A DNA stretch of 64,000 nt, from assembly GCA_916700875.1 (NCBI GenBank), contig CAKAKS010000004.1, positions 14,466,534 to 14,530,533 on the forward strand, in the 5' to 3' direction. The notes beneath the pieces were generated by a model that was not told the DNA's origin, made no database searches, and worked only from the letters and a program-made list of their open reading frames with translations. The translations under genes and the position numbers were made by a program. Shown here piece by piece: positions 11,359 through 24,323 of the stretch. Numbering within the stretch: position 1 is the stretch's first letter; each line of letters starts with the position of its first letter. This stretch comes from Sebastes aleutianus (Eukaryota > Chordata > Actinopteri > Perciformes > Sebastidae).

Positions 11359-11733
11359 CTAGGGCTGCACAATATATCCTTTTTTTAATCGTCATCGTTA
11401 TGTCAACTTGCGTGATAAAGACATTGCGAAAGACTGCAATATTGAACTGAGGGATTTTTTTAGTTAGTTTAAAAGGAGTATCAGAAAGCAGCCCTTTAAA
11501 ATGTTACTGTCATTCTTTTTTTTTTATTGGTGCATTTTGTCTTCAGTTCGATGTTCAATTTGTTCATTTATAGGATTTTGGAAATAATTTCCTTTCAATT
11601 TTTTGTATTTTAGCAGAATATTGAAAGCAGCAGAACTGAAAACAATTGATCTGTTTATCGCAAGTAATATCGTTATCGTGATATTCAGCGTTATTATTGC
11701 ATATCGCACATTTTCCTCATATCTTGCAGCCCT
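11359..11733 (+). mobile_element. hAT-like MITE, AGGGCTGCACAATAT family
   Basis: It starts CTAGGGCTGCACAATATATC and ends CATATCTTGCAGCCCT. The flanks AGTTTGCA and AGTTTGCG (7 of 8) look like a target duplication. A second copy of the same family lies at 45420-45793; both share TATCGTTATCGTGATATTCA-like and GCATATCGC blocks near the right end. Confidence 0.8.
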
Positions 11734-12937
11734 AGTTTGCGCCCGAAATTCTATACTAACATGACATTTAGTACGCTAAAATAGTATGTGAGATTTATTT
11801 TAGTACGTATTAAACCAATAGTACAGAAATTGCATGCTATTTCTGGTGAAATATGACAATATGCAAATGTTGGACACTACTGCAGCATAAATATCCCACA
11901 ATTCAATGCGGTAGTGATGACAGGGTTCATAACAGATGTTGTAGAAGTATAAGATTTCACATTGCTAGGTGTAATATGTTTTCTAAATTAGTTCAGACTT
12001 TGATTCTCTCAAACCGTCGTTTTGGTCACATGAGGTTGGCACAGGTTACCGTGGTTACACACCTCCAACCAGCAAGGAAGATTTCAGAAAGTGGCGATGT
12101 AAATTACTGCTCAGTGTGTCACATACTACTGATGTTCACACAAAAGTATGTTGAAAGATAGTACACATATTGGGTATGTAGTTCATAGTATGTAATAATT
12201 TTGGACGCAGCCCTAGTGTTTTGGCTGTATAACCATGGAAGAGTACGTTTGTCAAAAGCAACATCCAGGAACATTTAAGCTCCATATTGGCAAGCAAACG
12301 CGCTGTTGAAATGTCCTTGACTTGATCATTTTCCAGGTGGGGTAATTCCCTCTGGCAGTCGGTTTGTGTTAGCATGACATGGCTAGTCATTTTGAATCTG
12401 TAATGTTTTTAAAACTGAGATTTGTAACCTCACACCGTTGGGCTGCTGCCTCGTGCTCTATAGCTACTCCCATTGAGACTCCAGCGGGGCTCCAAGGATC
12501 TCGAGGCTCACAGGCAATCCAACGATTTCGACGGTCCACGCTCTTCCACTTATGTAGGTCAGCTACAGCAAAGTGCATATTGATCTTCCAAGCTAAATGA
12601 TATTGTGGTGTCTACTGCTCATTGCTAAGAAGGTGCCCTCAGCCAGTTTGGCTTGAGCAGAGGATACAACAGAGGTCACATGACAGTGTGACAATGCTTC
12701 TGCAGCTGTTTTCACTTGTTTTGTGAGGCTGGGATTGCTTAGCTGTACAATATGGTGGATCTAATAACTGTTACTATTTTTGAATGTGTGCTCAGTACAG
12801 TACCTCATTTTCATTCACGCTTTCCACAGTTATCACTAATCTGATTGTGGTAATAAAATATACAAATTTAAAAGTACTTAAAGATAGAGGTTATAAAATG
12901 CTTTATGGAAAGGCATAAAAACCCCTCCCCTCCCCTG

Positions 12938-13649
12938 TAGGGATGTCAGGATACCAGTAATTTAGTAGTCAATACCAATACCAGTGAAATTCCACGATTA
13001 TTGATACCAATTTGATACCACGGTAAAAAACAAAAGTTAAACAATAAATCCCATGTACTTCAACATACACTCCTTTTATTACCGTTTACATACTAGTTTT
13101 TGTTAGGAAGTTAAACAGGTCATAATTCCCTCTCTTATCTATTTCATATTGCTGTGAAAACATCTCCTTCAAACAACTCGATTTATTCAAGTTTCTCGCC
13201 AAAAAATACATTTTACAAGATGACATTTGAACACATGATAATGTTAGAATTTACCTTCGCCTGAATGCATCATAATGTAAATCAGTGGCAACTCCCATGC
13301 TGAAATTGGCAGGACGAGAGCTAGTTAAAGTTAGATGTCAGCAGTCGGTTAGCAGCACAGTCCTGCATGGAGCTTACAGCTAACGTTAACTAGCTCTCGT
13401 CCTGCCGATTTCAACACAGATTTGTTGTTCACAACTTAGTATTATCAGGGAAGAAATATGGTGCATCCCCTGGACGTGTCAATAGTGAGATTACTGCGCC
13501 CCAAACACATTTTCTATTGACAACAGGACACCGTTCGCCCTGACAGTACCTGTCATACTGTAGAAAACAAGTACTGTCACATTTTCAGATTTTTGGCATT
13601 GAATTGGTACTGAAGTATTGTTTCTCGTGACCCTCGTGACGTATCCCTA
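12938..13649 (+). mobile_element. hAT-like element, TAGGGATGTCAGGATACC termini, with internal hairpin
   Basis: It begins TAGGGATGTCAGGATACC and ends GTGACGTATCCCTA. The flanking octamers CTCCCCTG and CTCCCGTC match at 6 of 8. Inside, GGCAGGACGAGAGCTAGTTA at about 13309 and its near reverse complement at about 13388-13410 form a hairpin of roughly 100 bp. A fragment resembling the right part of that hairpin recurs near 16720-16760. Confidence 0.7.
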
Positions 13650-14172
13650 CTCCCGTCAAAGAATGACAAAGTTAGATCATAAAGATGCAAGATGGTATCC
13701 TCTAAATTGATTAATGCCAGGATAGAGCTGTACATAAAGGTTAGAGGGCATGCTTTGAAGTCTTAATTTGTGCGTGTGGGTGAATTGCTTTCCCCTCTGC
13801 CACAATGTGTTTGTGGCACTGGGTGCTAGCATGTGGTTGGCACCCTTCCCACTGCCCAGGGTGGAATCCTTGGCACCGAGGGAGGGAGAGAGAACTTGGA
13901 TTGAGCAAGCTGCCTGCTGTAGTCGGGTGGGTGGTCCAAAAATATGCAGCGTGAATCTGCCCTGAGAAAATCTGGTGCACCATCTTATTCTGGAATGGAG
14001 GTAAACGGCGTCGACACCATCGCGGGCCGGGCTAAGGTAGCATGAAATGACATGTGCAGAGCAGCAGCATTTCTCACTCGCTCGCCATAAAGCCAGAGGA
14101 ATGCGGGGATTCAGTTTCAGGCTTTTCATTTCTGTACACATTGTGAGGGTCAAACTCTGACCAGCATGATTT

Positions 14173-14238
14173 CTCTTTCCCCCTCTCGCTCTCTCATTCG
14201 CTCTCTCTCTCTCTTTCTCTCTCTCTCTCTGTCTCGCT
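14173..14238. repeat. (CT)n-rich simple repeat
   Basis: An imperfect CT tract with TCTCTCTCTCT runs and CGCT interruptions. There is no other signal. Confidence 0.85.
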
Positions 14239-14834
14239 CGCTGCTGACTCAGCAGTGTTCCTTCAGTGATCTATAATATGGTTTTGCTTGCTTTATCTTT
14301 ACTGTTTTCAGCAGGTAGGTAGGGAATCTCCTTAGCTGACCTGTGTTTTCTATCCATACTGTACAGTTCAGGTACACCGTAGGTTAATGTTATGGCTAAA
14401 TTAAGCACAACCCCATCAGCCGAAGTACTTGTTTTCCTTTTATTAATCACCAAGAGCATAAAATGTTGCACAGGTTCATGAGCCTCATATCACGCCCCGT
14501 TAACTCCCACAATTAACCACAAATGGTGAGTGAAACGACCAGTATGAATAGTTGAACATGATGTGCATGCAAATCAACTCTACATTAAGTTACCTGATGG
14601 ACATGCAGCCCTTCCTGACAGGTTATCTATTTTAATTAACAAGTCATCTAGCAATAGATTTCTCAATTAGTCATGAAGACCAGCGTCCTATCATAAAACT
14701 TCCTTCGCCTGGCAAATGCAACGAAAAACACTCAATGCATACAGTGACATAGTACAGAGTGTATCAATTATTTCCCCTCATTTGAGATGATGTCATCAGG
14801 ACATTATCTGTTTTAACATAGACTTTATTTGAGA

Positions 14835-15045
14835 AGTGGATGTAGTCACTGCTACGTCACCCATTGGTTTGTGGACTGCCGTTTTGAAGCTTAGAGTTCG
14901 GCACTTTGGCCGTCGCCAATGTCTATACAATCAGACTTCTTTTTGCAACCAGAGGAGTCGCCCCCTGCTGGCTATTAGAAATAATGCAAGTTTAAAGCAC
15001 TTCCTCATTGGCTTCACTTTTCAGACCTGGAGGTAGCCCACTGGT
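14835..15045 (+). repeat. dispersed repeat, internally deleted copy (CACCCATTGGTTTGTGGACTGCC family)
   Basis: It shares CCCATTGGTTTGTGGACTGC, GACTTCTTTTTGCAACCAGA, CCCCCTGCTGGCTATTA and GCAAGTTTAA..GCACTTC with the longer copy at 20915-21513. It lacks about 390 bp of that copy's middle. The class is not resolved. Confidence 0.8.
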
Positions 15046-18000
15046 TTTTATATGATAAATGACTGTGTATTAATAAGTATAAAAATGAAAATGGAGATTT
15101 TCTGAAACTAAGGGGGGTGGTTAGAAGTTGACACCAGTTTGGTTATTGTTTGGTGGTCATAGCTCTAGCATGGCCAGGGAGAGTGGATATGTCGGATACA
15201 ATTGGACTGTTGGCGCTCCAGATCCATTTGTACAGAACCCAGGTTTTATTTTTATAGATTGTGTTGAAGACGCTTAGGTCAAGCAAACATGAAGGTTCAG
15301 TGTTTATTCTATTTTGCAAGGATGACCTGCTAAGACAAATAAACAGCACATGCTGTGTTGATTTGTAATGAAGGAATATGTCACCCAAATGCAACAGTAT
15401 GGCTCTTTCATGTGTTTTTGGATAACAGTGGTGTTTTATAGCATGGCCTACAGACAAAAGCAATGTCAGGCTTTGACTAAAGAGACACTCTTTGTATGAT
15501 AAATGTATTGTTGGGGTTAAGTTTTTATGGGCTCTGTTGATAGTAATTAGATAAAATACGGCAGGTCTTGTCCTTTTAATGTGGGGTAGAGGGGAAAGAA
15601 AGCATTTTTCCACCTTCCCAGAGCAACCATGCACTACTAATATGTTTTAGAAATTGAGATGCCGTGAGCTCGCCCAGCTCTTTTTAATCAAATGGATAAT
15701 GGTGGTGACTATGTCAGTAAGCTAAAGGCCGTTTTTGTCTTCGCTAACACGGTGAGAATTAATTCCTGGTGCTTAAGTTCCTGAGTATTTAGAAAAGATT
15801 GTTACATTTTGTTTTTTGTGTATTTGTGCTACTAATGCCAACAAAAAAAATTGTGATTATGTTTGTGATTTATATATGCAAGCACTGAAATTATGCATAA
15901 TTACATTTTATGCCCCTCTCCAACAGAAGAGCCAAATTACCTATATTTGTCCCACATGGAGTGTGTGAGTGTGCGTGTGTTTGTTTGCATGTCAAAATGC
16001 TTCCATTCATGCCTTTACTCCAGAGATTTGTGGTTTTGGCACCTGAAGATGTGGGCCGTCAAAACAAAACCGCCTCCCATCTCATCTGGCAGTGGAGTGC
16101 AAAACAACGGCACTCATTGGAGAGGAGATTACACGGGAGAGGCAGAGCCAGGATGTTACACTGATGCTCCTGCTACAGAAGCTGAGGGACAATATTTTAA
16201 TTTACAAACCCAGCGTAGGGGTGGAGTTCTTTGACCCTTAATAGAAATGATTAAAGGAGATGAAGGAATTAATTTATCTCAGATGTCACCATATAGTTTA
16301 TCTCGCCATCATTACATAATAATAACAACACAGCAGTGAACTTGGGATAAGTATCACTAGTGCAGTGTCTGTTCCAAACGGGCCTGTTCAGAACGGGCCG
16401 ATTGCTTGGCCTCCGCTGTTGATGTTTGCAGCTTTCTCGAGAATCTCATCCAAAAAACTTCACACTCAACACTGCGCTTCCTTTGGGTCCTGAGCAATAC
16501 ACCTGCCATGACATAGTTGCATCCCCTAGCAAAGCTGCGTGTAACTTACTCTTGTGTATCTGTTCGGCGGTCTAACACTTAATAGGAGTCACCTCTAAAT
16601 ACACCTCACTGTGTGTACATAACACACTACTAATAAATATGTCCAGTAGCTCTCAAGACCGCTCACTCGACACTGCACTTTCTTGGGTCCTCTGCAATAC
16701 ATTTTAACTTCCCTTAACTAGCTTTCCCCCTGCCGATTTCTACACAGATTTATTGTTCACAATGACAGCCACAATGATGGTTAATGTATAAATGTGTAAA
16801 CAAGGGAACATGTTTTTAATCCCATGTCTTATCTAGCCTATGTATTGGTTTTAAATTAAATTGTTTATTTTCTGAATCTATGCCAAAAATAACTCTAAAA
16901 TTTCAAAACATGTGAATCACTTGACTCAAATCATGTGAATCTACTGAATCAACTCGACTTCTATTATTATTATATTACTGCAGGACCTTCCACTACGTCA
17001 TATTTTATTTTTAAAACATGATTTGGGAGCATCTGACTATTAGTTTGCATAATGTCATAACAAAAGCGTTCTAGGACATTTTCATCTGTAAAATTACAAT
17101 GCGAGGCCGAGGCATAGCCTATATTTTTTAGTTACTTTGACAGCACTGCCTGTTTTAAGTTGCAATGCGTCTTTAAGATGATCTGCTGTAAAAAGCGCAA
17201 TGTAAATTCATTCAGCCCATAAACATCTGTCTGTCAGGTTGCTGCCACTGATGATTTCCAAAGTGGTTTGTCTAATGAGGATGTCCCCTGTCTGTGCAAT
17301 CAATGCAATTCTTAATGTGTTTTGTCATCAATTATTTTGCAAATATTTGTCAGACACTGAAGACTAGATGACTCGGCACTACATGCAGGGGCGGAACTGA
17401 TCATCATGCATTGTTTGAACTGGAGGCTAGTGGTTGTTAAATGTACACGCATAGCGAACTGGTCTGGACTTAAATGAGTAGCTGTTTGGCCGTCAGCCGG
17501 CGCTTATGGAAAGCTCCGCTATACCATCATGTAATAGATCCACATGGCAAGCAGGATACCCAGCCAGATGATACCACTGTGTCTGAAATGTTTGACCTGG
17601 CAGGGTTTCATCAGGGGTCAGTGGCTAGTTTAGATGGAAACAGAGGAGTCTGCTTGTTGTCTTTGCAAATTAATCATTTATATGATACCTGTGGTATACA
17701 GTAGGAGATGTCAAACATTATACTGGAGACATCTCAACAGATTTACTTCAAACATGGGTGTTATTATTATCAGTTATTTCACAGAAAATTCAACCTGAAA
17801 CAACATCATTGAGGCTCCTATTAGTGACTCTGTCGGTGATTCTCTTTGCTAAGTAAAGGTTAAATAAGCCATCGTTGTAGGGTCTGCCTGACCTGGCTGT
17901 CACCGAGTGTTTCAGCAGGGGACTGTGTAAATGGAGAGAAGGCTGCTTCACTTTGCTCTTTGCTCTGTCTGGTCCAATTACATGTTCCACTGTCAGAGCA

Positions 18001-18407
18001 GCAGCGTTCTTAATCAGGTAATGCTGGGGTTTAAAGTCATCCCCCGAAACGTGCTCGAGAGATTATTACCCTTCTCACACGTTGGTTCAATGGAGCACAC
18101 AAACATTATGAACTTCTTCCTCTGTCCCATATACTTCTACCTAATTTAAATCCACGTTGAACTACTTGTTTCGTTGTGTTTTGCAGCTTCGTCAGACACT
18201 GTATGTGCGTTTGCTGTGAGTCTGAGCCTGTCACATTGTCTCAGTCTTTGGCTGATAAAGTGACATAGTTGTGTCAGCTGATCTCCTCTACCCCCTCCCC
18301 TCTGCCCTAACATGGTACCTCCTTATCCTGAGTCGGCTTCCACTGTATAGCCTCAGGCCTCCACGGGAACTAATTCCTTACAAACTGTGACGGGCAATAA
18401 AAGATGG

Positions 18408-18430
18408 TGGACACACACACACACATACAC
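18408..18430. repeat. (AC)n microsatellite
   Basis: ACACAC run with one interruption. Confidence 0.85.
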
Positions 18431-18846
18431 AGGCACAATAGATGTGCATTTGACATGCAGACGAGTCACAAGACGAGCTCCAAATCTTAAAAGCATGCTG
18501 CGTACACACAAATTGTTTTCTGCCCACACCACTTCTCACTCTGCATCTCCATGGCTCTTTGAGCTACACAATTTGCTTTCTCTTCTCATTATGACTCGCT
18601 TCTTTTACAACACAGCTTATCAGTCTAATTATGGTACGTACACATATGTGTTTTCTGTCCCTGAGGTCACAGCTGAAGGAGCTGGCTGTTGCTATTTGAG
18701 CAACAGATGTGAGGGCACCTGGCACACGGTCGCAGCTTCAGCCGAGCAGCCCATTGATGCCAAATCAGTGCCAAAGTGTAATGAATGTGTTTCATGTGAG
18801 GATGTCTGTATACGTTGATGTTGATATGTTGATTTTCAGTCAAAAT

Positions 18847-19180
18847 TAGAGCTGCATCGATTAGTTGTCAACTATTAAATTAATCGCCGACTATTTTAAT
18901 AACAGATTAATCAGGTTGAGTAATTTTTTAAGAAACAAAAAGTCAAAATTCTCTGATTCCAGCTTCTTAAATGTGAATGTTTTCTGGTTTCTTTACTCCC
19001 CTATGGCAACAAACTGAATATCTATTAGTTGCAGACAAAACAAGATATTTGAGGACGTCATCTTGGGCTTTGGGAAACACTGACATTTTTTTCACCATTT
19101 TCTGACATTTTATTGACCAAACAACTAATCACATAATTGAGACTATAATTGACTGATTAATCAACATTGGCTTTAGCAGT
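18847..19180 (+). mobile_element. hAT-like MITE, GCTGCAA family, right end decayed
   Basis: It starts TAGAGCTGCATCGATTAG. The body contains the family words TCTGATTCCAGCTTCTTAAA and CTTGGGCTTTGGGAAACACT also seen at 47173-47529. The right terminus has degraded and no target duplication is visible. Confidence 0.75.
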
Positions 19181-20914
19181 CCCCTTCTTCATCCCCCTCT
19201 TTACATTAATGCTGAATTCAATTTGACATTTTTTATTTTTTGTTAAACTTTATATGTTTGATTCATGTATGACTTGAAGACTGTTGACTACAGTGCAACA
19301 GTTACTCAAAAAATATTGTAATTGTATTTTTGTTAATTGGCTTCATGAGTTAAAGTTAGTTTATTCATGTTACTATTAAGATATGGGTTCAAACACTGCT
19401 GTGGCCAGTCCATGGGTTTAAACCTGCTGCTTATAAAACAACACTTCTTAACCTATAAACTGTCACAAGCCCCATTTATGGCGAAACGTGTATACTTTGA
19501 CGCAATCTTTGTTTGGCAGAATAATCAGATTATGTGATTTAGCACACCTCGCAGTTGCTCCTAGATGAACCAAAATCAATTGATTGTTGGTTAGGATGAG
19601 GGTCTTGACCAAACCTTGGTGTAACCAGAGCTAAAAAGCCAGGTGTTTTCATTAGGATAGACATCAGCCTTGATTCTTATTGAATTGAAGGCCATTAGTG
19701 GGCCATTCAGAAGGCACCCAGTAGGGGCTCCATTGGTGTTTAGCCCTTCGGTGACCTGACCATTATGGTCAATTTCTAGCACATGAACTATCTACCCTTT
19801 TGTCCTATCTGAACCTGATTAGCCGGCTCATTAGCATTGTTAGCCCAGCCTGGGTGACAAAGCCTTTTTACTCAGATGGAGCCCACTGCCAACTCTGGGA
19901 GAAAGAAGGGATTACAACTATTCCCAAGGTTTGGCTTTAGGCAACGTTTCTGCTCACCTCCTGTGATCAATCTGCTTCTGTCAAAAGAAATGCCAATCGA
20001 CTTGACGAGAGTGTACCACGTTCAAAGCTGCATGAACTTGGAAATCTGTTGCAGTCATTAAGTCACTCAGTTTATGGTGTTTTTCTGTTCAGTTTTACAA
20101 TTTCACTTAATTATTTTGTTTTGTTACAAACATTAAGGATAATGTGAGGTTTTGCGCGGAGTAATGAAACTGCATAACCAGTTACAGTTTAATTGTCTGA
20201 TCTCTGTTTAAGGGGAGCTTGAACTTTTAACCTGATGATCTTTGACCTCCCTTTAAATACCAACAGATGGTTGGACTGTGTGTGTATTGGGCGATGGAAA
20301 TACTCCCATGATCCTGTGTCAGGTTCTGGAGAAGGTGTATATTTCTCTGGCTTCAACTATCTTTCTGACTTTTCATATTTGTATTGAGTTTTTTTTTGTT
20401 TTTTGAAACAGGCTTCACTTTAATTTACAAGTAGCTTCATTGATTGTGTCACGCCAGTATTCAAGGTAACATGAAACTCAATTAATGTTGTGGCTGAAGC
20501 TCAGTGACAGTCTTGGCAGGGTTGTGTGTTTTTGTTTAGGTTACACCATGTGTCATTCAACACTTCTGTGCCAAGGAGAATAGCCCTTCAAGGATAGAAA
20601 GACTTTCCTGAGGAGGTCTTTCTGCTCCAGTGTGTCTAGATGATCTGCACACTTGCACGCAGTCATATGTGCATGCATACTTGTGGTGTGACTTGCCACT
20701 GGTCTTGGATCACACCACTAATGTCACCAGCGTGTCCCCACCCCTAATATCACAGGAAGAGTTGGCATGGCTCAGTTGGTCTAATATGTGGGAGGTGGTT
20801 TGATCTTGTACAGTGAACACTGACTCTCATGGAGCATTAAACTTGCAAATGAAAGTATGTGAATCGATGGCACAGGCTACCACAACAGCAGTCAGTAAAA
20901 CGGATGGATGTAAC

Positions 20915-21513
20915 TGGGTGTACAGATCATAGACACCCATTGGTTTGTGGACTGCCGTTTAGAAGCCTCGAGTTTGGCATTTTAGCCATTGCCATCTTGG
21001 TATATATCTTGTTTTTTTGCAACCAGAAGTGACACGAGAGGGTGGAGCTAAGTACAAGTGAACACTGAATAAGACATATTCAGGCAACCAAAAATGTTAT
21101 AATTAACTTTCATGAACCGAAAACACTGTGAAAGGGTTAAAGTTTCAAGACAAAAACACTGACAACTCCCAGACCGGATTGTGGTACCGACCTGTCAAAC
21201 ACAATGTAGCCACACCCTAAAGCATACCCTACTTTATTGCCTATTTTACTCTAAGTGGGACCATAATTTACTAAATGAACATCATGCTGTATTGAAGAAG
21301 ACTTCAAACTATAGCGATTGCGACCATAAACTCATGTTTACTGAGGTAATAAATTAAGTGAGAAGTAGGCTCATTTTCTCATAGACTTCTATACAATCGG
21401 ACTTCTTTTTGCAACCAGAGGAGTCACCCCCTGCTGGCTATTAAAAAGAATGCAAGTTTAAGGCACTTCTGCATTGGCTTCATTTCTCAGACCTGGAAAT
21501 TGTCTACTGGTAC
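20915..21513 (+). repeat. dispersed repeat, long copy (CACCCATTGGTTTGTGGACTGCC family)
   Basis: It contains all blocks of the copy at 14835-15045 plus about 390 bp in the middle. The terminal block (GACTTCTTTTTGCAACCAGA, CTGCTGGCTATTA, CAGACCTGGA) has a partial second occurrence of the GCAACCAGA word near 21020, suggesting the internal segment was gained or lost by recombination between short repeats. Confidence 0.75.
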
Positions 21514-23154
21514 AGATGCCTCAGTATTGCTTGTAAAACAATATCTTTCTGTGTTGCCTGATAACTATCAGTGCTTCATTTCTTCCTGTTGTACTGCGGA
21601 TTGGTTTCCTGAGAGGAAATCACTATCATTAAGTGGATCTTTTAAGCAATTCAATTTCTAAACAAAGGACTCATCTCATTGTAAAAATCTATCACCTGGA
21701 AGTTTTTTTTTATCCTGTTTGGCGATTTTTAAAGATGATTACTGTTGAACTAGCTCAATGGAGTGTTTTCACTCGTATGCCTTATTCTGTCACTCAGTCC
21801 ACAGATCAAGGGCCGGACTGAGACTGAGCATGTGACAGCATTAAAGCTCCGAGGAAATTCCTCCAAAGGATGAGAACTAAGAGCCATGCAGGCAAGGGAA
21901 AAGTAAAAGAGGAAGGTGGAGTTGAGAAATATGGAGTTATGAAATTTGATTAAGAAGATGAGTAGCATTCAAGACATATCAGCTATTTTACTTTTACTGT
22001 ACTTGATGTTAAGTCCTATACAGATGATAAAAAAGAGTTTTTGTCAAGATTGTATATGTGGTCACCTTCCCGGACTTATCACAGATTTCAGCTGTTTTGA
22101 GTGTATGGCATGCAGCAGTTCAGAATACTGAATATCACCTTTCCACATGGCTTTTTCGAGCCGTGGACTTGTGCAGGGTTCAATAGGGGAATCGGTTTAC
22201 TCTCCAGTTATGTCAGCACATGACATCACATGAGTGCATTCCTCAGCTGGCTCACTTGGCAGGTATTTGGGAGAAATCACCCAGGCCAAGACGTGCTGGC
22301 TGGCTCTCCCTTCATCAGGCTACATGTAGTACAAGACGAGCACCTCTTCCACAGAAGCCTTTCATTGGGAGCTTATTCCACCATAGCCAAATAGCCTAGC
22401 AGAGTCCTTTTTTTGAGTTGCATTTTCTAATTATCCAAATGGGAATATGATTTCAAATTGAAACTTTTCTCCTGTCTAATTAATTGTGTGCCGTAATTTA
22501 AAAAGGCACACTGCGTTCCACGATGTAATGGGCTTTGAGGTCCCCAAGGAGATGAAAAAGACCCTGTAGACACTTCACTTTCAGCTCCATGCTAACTTAA
22601 CAGTTAGCACTAGATAAGATGACTTGTTGTGAGTTTGAAGCACATTAACAGTTAACATAAGTTAGCTATTTGACATTTCGATGCACATAGTTGAGCTTTG
22701 CATTCTGTTGTCTACACCTACTTATAATACGAAAGTACAGCATTTTGTGTTGCAGTAACTTTTCTCTCTAATTAGCCGTTTTCAACTGTGGATTGAAACT
22801 CATGAGTCAGTAAACATTACGCAGTGGGGCTTGGCTGTGAGAACTCCCAGGATGATTTGTAATATGCAGGCTGTGGTGTTGCATTACTTTGTTTTGTTTT
22901 AGATTTTTAATCATTTTTCTATGTAGATCTTGTGCAGCTTTCACTGTAGGAGTTTACGGTAATTTAGCTTTTTGTGTAGATTAATGATTAAACATGGACA
23001 GCACAAGGTTAAATCCTTTTTGTCCCACCAGGACACATCAGCACACCTAAGCATCCTTTTAGGAGGATCCATCTCGAAGTAGTTCTTTCAATGTTTTCTT
23101 TTGGCTTTTCTGATGAGCCATACATGGGAGCTGATCCTGTCTTTAGTGTTTGAG

Positions 23155-23776
23155 TATGGAGGACGGAACCTGCCACAATCAAAAATGAATGAATAAATAG
23201 ATAAAGTACTTGATAAATATATATGCCATTAAATATACCAAAAATAATATTAAAAACAAATGTAGGCATTAAATTAATTGATAAAATGTGACCTAAATTG
23301 ACATTTTTAATTTGCTTCTTTATTATTTACCTTTGCATTAAGTCCCCTACTCTTCTATTTGATTTCTCCTTTTATTTATTAATTTAGTTTTACTACCTTT
23401 AAAATATATAATTATTTGCATTAATTTTTTTTTATTTTGAATTCATTTTTAAATGTATTTATTCATTATTAAATTGTATGTATGTGCTATTTATTTATGT
23501 ATTATTTCTCTTTGCATTTTCCCCTCTATTTATTTCCCCAAACTTATTTATTTCTGTATTATTCTTTAAATTTTTTTATGCATGTCTGCCTCATTATGCA
23601 GCCCCCTTGACTGTCATTCAACGTGTGTCATGGATTCCGAGGGGTCAGAGTGCATAGATTGTCTATACTGTATGTGTCTGCCTCTGCTTATCAACTCCAG
23701 TCTTCACCCGGCTCCGTACAGCGGGTTTATTCATTTATTGATTCATTATTTATTTTGGCAGGTTTCGTCCTCCATA
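23155..23776. mobile_element. MITE with about 50-bp terminal inverted repeats (TATGGAGGACG...)
   Basis: The left end TATGGAGGACGGAACCTGCC and the right end, read on the opposite strand, TATGGAGGACGAAACCTGCC, pair closely and the match continues into AAT.AA.AATGAAT words. The interior is extremely AT-rich (repeated TTTATTTAT) with a small GC island at about 23590-23730. The superfamily is unassigned. Confidence 0.7.
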
Positions 23777-23904
23777 TGTGAGGAGTGGTATCACCGTGGG
23801 GTGTTATTGTTTTCAAAATATTAACCTTTTCGAAGCATTTTTATGCCGTAACAGTAAATAAAAGCAATGCAAATAAAAAACATGAAATTGTCTTTAACAT
23901 AGTT

Positions 23905-24067
23905 AGAGCGGAAACAAAGAATCAATTAGTTGATCGACAATCTGCAACTGTTTTCTTTGGTAATCAATAAATCATTTTTCACGCAAAATTGTCACTTTGG
24001 ACGAAGCGATCAATCAAGAAAATAATCAGATGAATTAATAATGAAACCAATTGTTAGTTGCAGCCTT
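23905..24067 (+). mobile_element. partial hAT-like MITE, GCTGCAA family
   Basis: The right end is clear (AATAATGAAACCAATTGTTAGT then TGCAGCC). The left part contains ATCAATTAGTTGATCGACAA but lacks a standard terminus. Confidence 0.6.
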
Positions 24068-24240
24068 AAATATATGATTACATCTTCACTTGTCATTATA
24101 TAACTATTGGAGTACAAAAATGGCACAGTACAATCCTAAAGCCTTCCCTTACTATACACTGTTCTGCCTTTGTGATGACAGTTGTGCTGATTCACACTAT
24201 GTACGGTACATGCCAATTTTGCTGTTATTTCTTTCAGCAG

Positions 24241-24323
24241 GGAGACGTGGATGATGCGTAAAGGTTTCCTAGCGTTACCGTCTTGCAGCAATGGCCTGAG
24301 GGACTCTCTGGACTGAAACCAAG
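24241..24323 (+). other. ncoa2: candidate untranslated ncoa2 exon 2
   Basis: A pyrimidine-rich acceptor (TTTTGCTGTTATTTCTTTCAG, then a second AG three bases later) precedes 83 bp ending AAACCAAG|gtgaga, a strong donor at 24324. The block is more GC-rich than its surroundings and sits between the candidate first exon and the ATG exon. It carries a complete short ORF (ATG 24251, TGA 24314-24316). There is no alignment or transcript evidence; it could be a fortuitous pair of splice signals. Confidence 0.3.

Noticed and set aside
14173..14238. CT tract as a functional polypyrimidine splice signal
   Set aside because: No AG plus open exon with donor follows at a useful distance; it is a simple repeat.
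15143..15634. 163-residue open frame on the - strand
   Set aside because: No domain, no splice or promoter context, and ordinary AT-rich intron composition.
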